Positions 16,225-23,509 of a stretch of DNA of 28,880 nt are shown piece by piece. Location of the stretch: contig JASFIT010000006.1 in NCBI GenBank assembly GCA_050122535.1, forward strand, positions 1 through 28,880, in the 5' to 3' direction. The position numbers and the translations under genes were made by a program. Positions within the stretch are counted from its first letter, which is position 1, and each line of letters opens with the position of its first letter. The stretch comes from JASFEQ01 sp050122535. Its GTDB lineage: Bacteria; Desulfobacterota; DSM-4660; Desulfatiglandales; HGW-15. Below the pieces are notes generated by a model. That model did no database searches and had not been told where the DNA came from. It saw nothing but the letters and a program-made list of their open reading frames with translations.

Positions 16225-16340
16225 TATTAGCATAATGCAATGCTCATAGAAACCCAAATCCTCCCCATAGAAGAGGAAGCCAAAACGCCACCAACCCCTG
16301 TTGACCTATCACAACTATTCAATTTTACTGTGTTTTTTCA

Positions 16341-16369
16341 TTGACACAGGGCCGAAAATATCCTATCCT
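16341..16369 (+). promoter_or_regulatory. Strong promoter for the HEAT / HD-GYP operon
   Basis: TTGACA (16341-16346), a 17-nt spacer and TATCCT (16364-16369) make a near-consensus sigma-70 promoter. Transcription would begin near 16376, which rules out the in-frame start at 16301 for the downstream gene. Confidence 0.65.
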
Positions 16370-16377
16370 ATATATAT

Positions 16378-16402
16378 GGAATGCGCCTCGTTTTCGCATT
16401 CC
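16378..16402 (+). promoter_or_regulatory. Hairpin at the 5' end of the operon transcript
   Basis: GGAATGCG (16378-16385) and CGCATTCC (16395-16402) form a perfect 8-bp stem with a 9-nt loop, starting within a few bases of the expected transcription start and ending 12 nt before the ATG at 16415. It might stabilise the mRNA or influence translation. Confidence 0.45.
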
Positions 16403-16414
16403 TCTCGTTTAGCA

Positions 16415-18502
16415 ATGGCAACCGATAAAACCCCAGAGCACGAGGCCCCACCCAAATCAATTCTCGACTTTGTCGGTGCTTTAATGCGCGCCCTCAATAC
16501 CGCCCGTCTCTATGCCACCGAACACGAACTCTTCAAGAAGAATATTGGAGAGGTGCATACCGCCCTCGGGAATGCGTTGGCCGACAGCGGTTCCCTTTTT
16601 CTTGGGTGTGCCAAGGATACCCTTTTTCTGGAAGGGACCTTTTATCAGGCCGAGGATACGCACTTTCAAAAATTTCTAGAGTTTTTTCATGCCCTCAGAA
16701 TCTCTCACGTACTCTTTGACAAAGGAATAGCTTCCAAGGAACTGGAATCTTTTGTGGCGCTTTTGGCGGGTGCCCGCCCTGGGCAAGGCGATGAGATTTC
16801 GGAGGCATTAGCTCGCGAAAACATTACCCAGGTGAAGCTGGGTTTCATGGACTACAGCGTATTCTCCACAATTCAAATGGCTGCTACTCAGCTGGCCCAA
16901 TCCAGTGATGAGGAGGCCGTATGGCGACTGCTCATTCTCCAGCCCGAGGCCGCAGGAGCAGTCAGTCTAGACCCAGAGTCTGTGGAGCGTCTCACGCGCC
17001 TCTCCGAAGATGGGGAGGAATTGAACAGATTGATCCTCCAGATGGATTCAGACATGAAGGAGGGAAAAGAAACGGCTTCTCATTCCCAGCGAGGCATGCT
17101 GCTGGGTAACTTCATCCAGAACCTGGGTGACACGTTGGCAGGCATCGCCCCGGAGAAAAGAGATCAATTCGCCCTTCACGTGGGAAATATCCTTGAATCC
17201 TTGGAGCCGAAGCTCAAAATCCAGATCCTCGGATCATTGGCCCCCGACGATACGGGAGAAAAAGAAGGTGACTTCCTCCAGGAGATCTTTCAAGACATAT
17301 CTGACAGCGAGCTGGTTCATCTTATGGCTGATGCCCTGAAAGACTCTGGGGCAAATTCACAATGTTTCAACAATCTGTTTCAAAGAACCCTTGGCAGATA
17401 CCGTGAACCAGGCCTGCTCTTGCCTCTGATTCGCCAGGAAATGTATAAGGCCACCATGGAATTTCAGCCCGGCAGGCTGAGTCACTGGCAGCACCTGGAA
17501 GAGCTCTTTCTTCAGCAGCAAGAATCGGAACAGCTCAATGCCCAATACCGCAAGGAGATCGAGTCCCTGGCCGCTTCCCTTCAAATAAAGACCCCCATGG
17601 TGGAAGATGAGGAAATGGCTCGCCTCCTCAGTACCATGGCCCCTGAGCCCCTGATAGCCGCCAAAGCCAGAGTCATCATCGACCTTCTCCGTCATCCGCA
17701 TCCCCCCCAGCTACAGGCGTTTATTCCCCCGCTTCTGGAAAGCCTGGGGGATATGATGCGCAATCTCATGAGTCGGGAAAGGTTTAAGGCCGTTGGAACC
17801 CTTCTACGGGCGGTCTTCATAATCCTCACCAATCTCCCAGACGAAGCCCTGGCAAGGAAAACCATGAATGCTCAGTTAAGTGCCGAAGAGGTTGGAGACC
17901 TGATAAAGGATCTCATGAAGGATTGCAAGACATACGAATCAAAGGAGACTGCTGCCATTGACGCGATTTGCCAAGTTTTTCCGGAAAAGACGAGTGGTTT
18001 TCTTATAGACCGCTTCATAGATCTCCAGACTGATGATGGCCCTCAGGCCCAGTGGCTCTCAACCACGTTGGCAACTCTGGGCCCGAGATTGAGCAGGATC
18101 TTGAGCCAGCGCCTCCAGGATGCGCCAGCGCGAACCCTCTTACGGCTCCTCGACCTGGTTGCCCTATCTTCGGATAAACAACTGGGCAGCGCCGTGGAAC
18201 CACTTCTAGACCATCAGAGCCAGGAGATCCGAATAAGGGCCATTAGCACACTCGGGCATCTGCGAGCAGACCGATCCGTACCTCGCTTGGAACAGATCCT
18301 TTTTCAAAAGTCCCTGCTGAAATCCAAGAAAACAAAGGCCTTTCAAATGGCTGCGGCGCAGGCCATGGCTAGAATCGGAACGAAGGAGGCCCAAGCAGCC
18401 TTACAACGGGTTGCCAGGGAGGGATCTGGGGATCTCCAAACGCGCTGCGAGAAACTGATTCAATCCAGTGGGAGAGAGCATGACAGCACAAAGCAACAAT
18501 GA
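16415..18502 (+). CDS. HEAT-repeat protein with HD-GYP-associated N-terminal domain
   Basis: From ATG 16415 the product has 695 residues and no signal peptide. Residues about 15-125 form a helical/beta domain (LNTARLYATEHELFKKN, SHVLFDKGIASKELESFVALL) clearly homologous to the N-terminal domain of the next gene's product. The middle is mainly helical with no motif I recognise. About 585-690 contains HEAT-like repeats (HQSQEIRIRAISTLGHLRAD, AFQMAAAQAMARIGTKEAQ), a protein-binding scaffold. The start at 16301 is unlikely because a promoter lies downstream of it; an ATG at 16376 would coincide with the transcription start. No good ribosome site precedes 16415. The stop overlaps the HD-GYP gene by 23 nt. 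Function is unknown; a scaffold for its partner is an inference. Confidence 0.75.
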   Translation: MATDKTPEHEAPPKSILDFVGALMRALNTARLYATEHELFKKNIGEVHTALGNALADSGSLFLGCAKDTLFLEGTFYQAEDTHFQKFLEFFHALRISHVLFDKGIASKELESFVALLAGARPGQGDEISEALARENITQVKLGFMDYSVFSTIQMAATQLAQSSDEEAVWRLLILQPEAAGAVSLDPESVERLTRLSEDGEELNRLILQMDSDMKEGKETASHSQRGMLLGNFIQNLGDTLAGIAPEKRDQFALHVGNILESLEPKLKIQILGSLAPDDTGEKEGDFLQEIFQDISDSELVHLMADALKDSGANSQCFNNLFQRTLGRYREPGLLLPLIRQEMYKATMEFQPGRLSHWQHLEELFLQQQESEQLNAQYRKEIESLAASLQIKTPMVEDEEMARLLSTMAPEPLIAAKARVIIDLLRHPHPPQLQAFIPPLLESLGDMMRNLMSRERFKAVGTLLRAVFIILTNLPDEALARKTMNAQLSAEEVGDLIKDLMKDCKTYESKETAAIDAICQVFPEKTSGFLIDRFIDLQTDDGPQAQWLSTTLATLGPRLSRILSQRLQDAPARTLLRLLDLVALSSDKQLGSAVEPLLDHQSQEIRIRAISTLGHLRADRSVPRLEQILFQKSLLKSKKTKAFQMAAAQAMARIGTKEAQAALQRVAREGSGDLQTRCEKLIQSSGREHDSTKQQ

Positions 18503-19667
18503 GCGGTTGCATACCCTCTTTAGCAGCATTTGCGTCAACCTTGCGGCAGGCCTCCGGTCCCTTTCCCTTTATCCACCGGAACACCCTGAAACGCAAAAGA
18601 AAGCTGGCGATCTCGTTAAAGGCTTGAGCACCTATCTGCAAGAGCAACCCACTCTAACACTGGTCTTGTTTAAGGGCGAAGCGGTGGTGGAGAATACGCC
18701 TTTACCCGAGCTCAGTGAGAATCTCGCTCAGTTTATTGCGGGCTTAGAGGCCATGAAACTCCAGAGGCTCGTGTTTCACCGCGGCGTGACCTTAAAGGAG
18801 ATTTTACTTTTCTTGCAAATGCTGCTGCCCCTGCTGAAGAATCCCAATGGTGCTGATCTTGTGATCTCAAAAAACCAGGACAAACTGCCGCACATTGTGG
18901 CCGGAAGCCTTCCCCTTGAGGGGCAGGCTGGGGTTTCCTATGAAGACCTATCCGGTGCGCCTCAGGCCTCTCGGCATTCTGTCCTTTCCTTTGCTGACCA
19001 GCTCAAGGATTTGTTTGCTGGCCTTGTAGAACCCCTCTCTGGGGAGAAGGTGGGACTGGCAAAGGAGATCACAGACACGATCCGCGGTATGAACATCAGC
19101 GAAGAACTCCCCTTGAAGGGACTCATCTATCGGCGCAGTCCTGACCCTGATCCCTATATACATGCCATCAACGTGTCTGCGCTTTCTATGGCCCTAATTG
19201 AACGACTGGAACCAGGCGAAAGGCACGTACATGAAGTGGGGCTTGGTGCCCTCCTCCATGATATCGGCCTCCATGTACCGCTGTCCGATCCCCAATCCAA
19301 CACAGCGGGGGTTACCTTGGATGAAAAGAAACGTCAATGGGAGCACCCCATTCGAGGGGCAGAAATCCTGATGGCAAGCCCAGGGATGCCCGACCTTCCT
19401 CCTATTGTCTGCTATGAGCACCACCTCCATTACAATGGCGGTGGTTACCCCAAGCAAAAGCGGCCAAGGGACCTCAATTTGGCCAGTCTGATCACCTTCA
19501 TCACCGATACCTACGATAACCTGCGTCGTAACCGGCCAGGGAGAGACGCCTTATCCCTATCAGATACTTTGAATTGGATGGATCGCAAGGCGGGAACGCT
19601 TTTCCATCCCCTGTTGCTGAAGAGATTTCGAGCGTTGGTTAAGGCTCAGGCCGAAGTGGAAGAGTAG
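18480..19667 (+). CDS. HD-GYP-type phosphohydrolase (putative c-di-GMP phosphodiesterase)
   Basis: A 395-residue protein: residues about 5-125 repeat the N-terminal domain of the preceding gene (LRSLSLYPPEHPETQKK, LQRLVFHRGVTLKEILLFLQML). About 215-390 is an HD-GYP-like domain, with His228 in YIHAINVSALSM, the LLHDIG pair near 258-263 and HHLHYNGGGYP near 314-324. The last segment keeps the GYP triad and metal-binding His residues, so cleavage of cyclic di-GMP is plausible; the HD motif lacks the following Lys common in active members. ATG 18480 is preferred to an in-frame GTG at 18468 because GGGAGAG lies just upstream. It overlaps the HEAT gene and should be translationally coupled to it. 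Confidence 0.85.
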   Translation: MTAQSNNERLHTLFSSICVNLAAGLRSLSLYPPEHPETQKKAGDLVKGLSTYLQEQPTLTLVLFKGEAVVENTPLPELSENLAQFIAGLEAMKLQRLVFHRGVTLKEILLFLQMLLPLLKNPNGADLVISKNQDKLPHIVAGSLPLEGQAGVSYEDLSGAPQASRHSVLSFADQLKDLFAGLVEPLSGEKVGLAKEITDTIRGMNISEELPLKGLIYRRSPDPDPYIHAINVSALSMALIERLEPGERHVHEVGLGALLHDIGLHVPLSDPQSNTAGVTLDEKKRQWEHPIRGAEILMASPGMPDLPPIVCYEHHLHYNGGGYPKQKRPRDLNLASLITFITDTYDNLRRNRPGRDALSLSDTLNWMDRKAGTLFHPLLLKRFRALVKAQAEVEE

Positions 19668-19682
19668 AAACATTCCAGGCCA

Positions 19683-20426
19683 TCACTTCTCAATCGGTTT
19701 CCTCACAAAATGGCCGTCGTCATACTTCTGCCTCACTATAAACCCGGCCGTTCCCACATAGATGGCGTAACGATTGTCACCCCCTGCAGCTTGAAAAACG
19801 GCATTACCGTAAACAGTACTCACAAAAGGTAATTGATGTCCGTATTGGTAGAGATATCGCCAAAGTAAATGGTCCTCATCATCCACAAGTGAATAGATGG
19901 TGCGTGGTTCATTAATTTCTGCCACAGTTACCACATAACGACCGCTCAGACGCGTTAGTCGGTAGCGGGTATGCAACCCCAGGAAATTGAGCCAGTTTTC
20001 CCATCTTAGAATATCTCCCTCGATCACCCACTGATCACCCTTTATCAAGAAATGACGACTGGTGTAGGAACCTTCAGGATGAAATTGCCTCAGTGTTATT
20101 CGGCTCACATGAGGCGCATCCGAAGATTGGATAACGACCTCAGCCACGGGTTCTTCATAGGTGAAGGCATAATATGAACGAAGGAAGAACCCCAGGAACA
20201 AAACCATCCCGAAAACAGAAGTCCATATAACAACCAAGACCAGGTTACGCAAACTGGATAATAGGCCAGGTGAGTGTGTACTTCGTCTGCGAAGTGTGAG
20301 GATGATCCAACGGATCCGGCGGTAGAGGAAATATATGAAAAAAAGTAGTCCAAGCAGTATGCCAGCGGCCCCACCGTACATCAAATAATCGGGGTCAAGC
20401 TGTTCTATGGGGATCTGCATGTCCAT
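19683..20426 (-). CDS. Two-helix membrane protein of unknown function
   Basis: The 247-residue product has two membrane helices (about 14-34 and 58-82) joined by an Arg-rich cytoplasmic loop, then a roughly 160-residue domain predicted to lie outside the membrane. The domain is rich in beta-strands (VVIQSSDAPHVSRITLRQF, HFLIKGDQWVIEGDIL, RYRLTRLSGRYVV). I do not recognise a named family. The ATG at 20424-20426 is preferred to that at 20432 because AAGAGGG would touch the latter but lies 6 nt from the former. It converges on the HD-GYP gene with 15 nt between the stops, so it is a separate unit. Codon use and an intact frame support a real gene. Confidence 0.75.
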   Translation of the reverse strand: MDMQIPIEQLDPDYLMYGGAAGILLGLLFFIYFLYRRIRWIILTLRRRSTHSPGLLSSLRNLVLVVIWTSVFGMVLFLGFFLRSYYAFTYEEPVAEVVIQSSDAPHVSRITLRQFHPEGSYTSRHFLIKGDQWVIEGDILRWENWLNFLGLHTRYRLTRLSGRYVVTVAEINEPRTIYSLVDDEDHLLWRYLYQYGHQLPFVSTVYGNAVFQAAGGDNRYAIYVGTAGFIVRQKYDDGHFVRKPIEK

Positions 20427-20633
20427 GACCATCCCTCTTCAACTCTAAAACGAGGAAATGGGATTGACTTTTGGTCTAGCAGGAGAAAACAAGGTCCGCT
20501 TACCTGCTAAAGGCTTCCTTTCAGAGGCCACACTAAAATACCAAATTTTTCCTCTTTTTGTCCAATATTTATCTAAGATTAGGAGTCATCTCTCTCACCT
20601 AAGGGCCAAATCAAAGTATGGCAAGCACTAGTA

Positions 20634-20808
20634 CTTGGTTGCATAAATTACCGATATTATAATGTCATTGCGTGGAGCCAAAGGCGACGCAGCAATCTCG
20701 TACCAACTTTTTGACAAAATTTGTTTTCTAGAAAAACGAGATTGCTTCCCCCCAACCAGATCGGGGGTCGCAATGACGCCCCGGTGATGACGCTTAATTA
20801 TGCAAGTT
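20634..20808. repeat. MITE/REP-like palindromic element
   Basis: The element is a large imperfect palindrome. Outer arms TTGCATAAATTA (from 20639) and TTAATTATGCAA (from 20794) are near-perfect inverted copies; inner arms GTCATTGCG (20664-20672) and CGCAATGAC (20769-20777), and GCAATCTCG (20692-20700) and CGAGATTGC (20737-20745), are perfect. The GTCATTGCG...GCAATCTCG layout is common in dispersed palindromes of anaerobic bacteria. No coding capacity. The remaining bases between 20427 and 20831 show nothing else. Confidence 0.75.
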
Positions 20809-20831
20809 AGAACCAGAGTCCGTGACTCCGC

Positions 20832-20859
20832 TTGCCAATAAACTGAAAATGTTTATAAT
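20832..20859 (+). promoter_or_regulatory. Promoter for the phosphoesterase gene
   Basis: TTGCCA (20832-20837) and a perfect TATAAT (20854-20859) are 16 nt apart, 34 nt before the ATG. Confidence 0.55.
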
Positions 20860-20893
20860 CCCCTTAGACGCGTAAAAACTTTTTGAGGTAGAC

Positions 20894-21364
20894 ATGCCTT
20901 CCCGCTTCGTCGTCCATGAGCATCATGCTTCACGTCTTCATTATGATTTTCGCTTGGAGATGGGCCAAGTTCTTCGTTCCTGGGCCGTACCCAAAGGCCC
21001 ATCCATGAATCCGTCTGAAAAGCGCTTGGCCGTCGCTGTGGAGGATCATCCATTGGAATACTTTGATTTTGAGGGAATTATTCCGGATGGACAGTATGGC
21101 GCTGGCCCGGTGGTCATTTGGGACGGCGGGACTTATGAACTAAAGGAACAGAAGACAGACAAAATATCGTTCACCCTTGATGGCCGGAAGTTGAATGGTG
21201 GCTTCACCCTGGCGCGGCTTAAAGGAAGGGGAAAAGGGAACGAATGGCTGCTTATCAAGAAAAAAGACGAACATGCCGTTGCGGGTTGGAAACTGGAAGT
21301 GAGTCTCACGCCCAAGAAGCGGGCCTCTCTAAAGGAAAGGATTCCACCCTGTGAAACCTCATGA
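20894..21364 (+). CDS. Stand-alone LigD-type 3'-phosphoesterase
   Basis: The 156-residue protein is a complete copy of the 3'-phosphoesterase domain usually fused to ATP-dependent DNA ligase LigD, which trims 3'-ribonucleotide and 3'-phosphate ends during DNA repair. The residues known in Pseudomonas LigD (His42, His48, Asp50, Arg52, His84, Tyr88) have exact counterparts at identical spacing: His10, His16, Asp18, Arg20, His52, Tyr56. DGGTYE and WLLIKKKD follow as expected. The last 20 residues are basic. GAGG lies 8 nt before the ATG, and a good promoter precedes it. No ligase, polymerase domain or Ku gene is in the window, so partners are elsewhere or it acts alone. Confidence 0.93.
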   Translation: MPSRFVVHEHHASRLHYDFRLEMGQVLRSWAVPKGPSMNPSEKRLAVAVEDHPLEYFDFEGIIPDGQYGAGPVVIWDGGTYELKEQKTDKISFTLDGRKLNGGFTLARLKGRGKGNEWLLIKKKDEHAVAGWKLEVSLTPKKRASLKERIPPCETS

Positions 21365-21390
21365 CCGTTTTAAAGAAGCCCTGGAGTGGG

Positions 21391-21485
21391 GGAGTACTGG
21401 CGTATTGGGGTAATGGAAAAACCAGATCCCTGAACTTGGGAAATCTTTTTCTTGAAGTTCTAGCACGCCTATACTCCATTACTCT
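21391..21485. repeat. Small inverted-repeat element before the cupin gene
   Basis: The left end (21391-21411, GGAGTACTGGCGTATTGGGGT) and the reverse complement of the right end (21465-21485) agree at 16 of 21 positions. In the middle GAACTT and AAGTTC form another short pair. It is probably a short dispersed repeat; nothing coding. Confidence 0.4.
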
Positions 21486-21515
21486 AGCCCTTAAATTTAA
21501 TCACGGAGGTTAAAA

Positions 21516-21917
21516 ATGGAAGTTTTTAATTCAGGCGACAAAGACGGAACAAAAATCGAAAGTTTTCCTTATAAGGGGAAGCCTTTAGAGGTAAAAGATG
21601 TGAGCATAACGTGGCTGACTCAAGCCGGACCCGAAGAATCCCCAGAGTATGGTCTCAGATTTTTTACGGTTGGCCCTGGCGGTGAAATTCCCATACACAA
21701 TCACTTTTATATTCAAACCATGTATATCATGAGCGGACATCTATCCGTATGCTCATATGATGGAAAGACGGACACGTTGAAAGAGGAGAAAACCGTGGGG
21801 CCCCATGATGTGGTCTTTGTCCCGAGTATGGAACCCCACAGCGCAAAAAACAGGAGTGACACGGAGAGTGCGACTTTCTTGTGTTGCATAGGCTGTGTTG
21901 ATGAGCAGGGGATGTGA
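21516..21917 (+). CDS. Cupin-domain protein
   Basis: The 133-residue protein is a single cupin barrel. Motif 1 reads GGEIPIHNHFYIQTMYIMSG, with both His residues but Gln instead of the usual Glu metal ligand; motif 2 reads GPHDVVFVPSMEPHSAKN, with the conserved Pro and His. A metal site with three His is thus likely. Such small cupins range from isomerases to dioxygenases and sugar- or phenolate-binding regulators, so function is not assigned. CGGAGG about 7 nt before the ATG is a strong ribosome site. It converges on the PNPOx-fold gene with 44 nt between the stops. Confidence 0.85.
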   Translation: MEVFNSGDKDGTKIESFPYKGKPLEVKDVSITWLTQAGPEESPEYGLRFFTVGPGGEIPIHNHFYIQTMYIMSGHLSVCSYDGKTDTLKEEKTVGPHDVVFVPSMEPHSAKNRSDTESATFLCCIGCVDEQGM

Positions 21918-21961
21918 AGAGCATACGGGTCCTCTTTTCCACTTTTGAGTGGACGCATGAT

Positions 21962-22462
21962 TCAGAGGATGACTTCTTCCCTGAATCCGAAACGTATGCT
22001 GTTGTCCAGGTAGTACACCAGAGTGGGTTTAAACCGGTAGAGCTTCACCTTAAAGCGCTTTACAAAGGCGTCCAAATTCAGAGTCTGGCCGGGTTTAAAG
22101 AAGTCCTTTGTGAAGGGGAACTTCTTGAGGTAGGCGCGTATGACCTCAATGGTCCCCAGGCGTGGGGCGACGGTTTCTATTTGCCCAGACATCTGAATGC
22201 CTCTGATCTCCTGCCAGGTGGATGCATTGGCGTAAATGGAAGATGAGGCTTGACCACTCGCCAAGGACTCTTGGATGTGCTGTGAGGTGGGATCGGAGAA
22301 GAAATAGAAACAGGATTTGAAAAAGACATAGTAGACGGGTGCAGACCAGGGCACATCCCCTTTGGCCGTAGCCAAGGTCATGGTGGACTGCTCGTCAATG
22401 AGATCTATTGCTAGCTTCTTAAGCTCTTGATCGCCCGGGTCTATATGCTCCTTCTCAACCAT
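21962..22462 (-). CDS. Pyridoxamine 5'-phosphate oxidase-fold flavoprotein
   Basis: The 166-residue protein has the split-barrel pattern of PNPOx-like proteins: LIDEQSTMTLATAKGDVPWSAPVYYVF near the N terminus, FYFFSDPTSQHIQ, then IRGIQMSGQIETV and a C-terminal KLYRFKPTLVYYLDN. These proteins generally bind FMN or, less often, F420 or haem; the specific substrate is not evident. Length matches the general family (140-200). The ribosome site (AAGAGAC) is weak. It is transcribed leftward, head-on to the cupin gene, and is separated by 44 nt from the crotonase gene upstream, which is on the same strand, so the two may be co-transcribed. Confidence 0.85.
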   Translation of the reverse strand: MVEKEHIDPGDQELKKLAIDLIDEQSTMTLATAKGDVPWSAPVYYVFFKSCFYFFSDPTSQHIQESLASGQASSSIYANASTWQEIRGIQMSGQIETVAPRLGTIEVIRAYLKKFPFTKDFFKPGQTLNLDAFVKRFKVKLYRFKPTLVYYLDNSIRFGFREEVIL

Positions 22463-22506
22463 AACTGTCTCTTGCTAGCGCATTGTATCATATCTTCCTA
22501 TTCCCC

Positions 22507-23367
22507 CTATACCTTGGGTTCCTTCCACCAAGGGTAAAAGTCCGGCATATCGGAGGAAACCCGCAGCGTAAACCTTGGCGGTCGCTTTTCCAAGAAGCTC
22601 TCAACGCCCTCATATGCATCTTTCTGACGGCCCGCCCAATAGAAACAGCGCGAGTCAATAAGATGCACAGATTGGGGATCCGCTTCGCCCAGCCCATGCC
22701 ATAGAAGTGCCTTGCTGAGCGCTACGGATACAGCAGAGGTATTCTCTGCTATCTCCTTGGCAATGCTCATCGCCTTGGTCAGTACCTCATCATGGGGCAC
22801 CACCCAATTAAACAGACCAGAGTGGGCTTCTTCTGCGGCGCGGAACACGCGCCCTGTGTAAACGAGCTCGGCGGCCTTTGATATCCCCACGATTCGCGGC
22901 AGAAACCAGGATGCGCATGCATCGGGAACAACGCCTCTGCGTGTGAACACAAAACCAATCTTGGCGTCCTCGGCCACGATCCGGACATCCATTGGAAGCG
23001 TCATGGTAATGCCCACACCCACTGCGTGACCGTTAATGGCCGCGACTACTGGCTTACGGCACCTGAATATGGCAAGCGCTATCTGACCGCCTCCGTCGCG
23101 ATGTTCACTGATAGGAACCTCTTTTCCTTGTTCGCTGGAATAATCAAACCTGGAACCCCCTGCGGACAGATCTGCGCCTGCGCAAAAGGCTTTGCCCACG
23201 CCAGTCACCACTACAACGCGCACATCATCATCGCGATCGGCCTGCCCAAAAACCGCGATCAACTCCTTTCCTATTATAGTCCCCAAGGCATTCATCTTGT
23301 CAGGGCGATTCATGGTGACCGTTGCAATACCGTCTTCCACATCATATCGTATCTCATTGAAATCCAT
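22507..23367 (-). CDS. Crotonase-superfamily enzyme (enoyl-CoA hydratase-like)
   Basis: The 286-residue protein has the crotonase fold: TMNRPDKMNALG near residue 18, oxyanion-hole segment GKAFCAGADL (58-67), and VVAAINGHAVGVGITMTL (107-124). However, the two Glu residues used by enoyl-CoA hydratase (Glu144 and Glu164 in rat) align with Thr121 and Phe141, and RRGVVPDACASWFLPRIVG places an Asp at 149 instead. So it may be a different isomerase, hydrolase or ligase-type member rather than a standard hydratase. AGAGG lies about 8 nt upstream of the ATG. It follows the iron-sulfur protein gene on the same strand after a 142-nt gap holding a CTCGCCT/AGGCGAG hairpin (23451-23477). Confidence 0.9.
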   Translation of the reverse strand: MDFNEIRYDVEDGIATVTMNRPDKMNALGTIIGKELIAVFGQADRDDDVRVVVVTGVGKAFCAGADLSAGGSRFDYSSEQGKEVPISEHRDGGGQIALAIFRCRKPVVAAINGHAVGVGITMTLPMDVRIVAEDAKIGFVFTRRGVVPDACASWFLPRIVGISKAAELVYTGRVFRAAEEAHSGLFNWVVPHDEVLTKAMSIAKEIAENTSAVSVALSKALLWHGLGEADPQSVHLIDSRCFYWAGRQKDAYEGVESFLEKRPPRFTLRVSSDMPDFYPWWKEPKV

Positions 23368-23509
23368 TGTATTATCCTCTTCTTTGATGGGCCTTTAATA
23401 TAAGCTGCAGCATGCCATCACAAATTCCCTTATGGGTCAAGGGTTAACTCCTCGCCTTCAAAATGGGTTGAGGCGAGATTTGCAGAGGCTGGAGGAGAGG
23501 CGCTCTCCC

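Noticed and set aside
20634..20808. A CRISPR repeat
   Set aside because: Only one palindromic unit and no regularly spaced copies.
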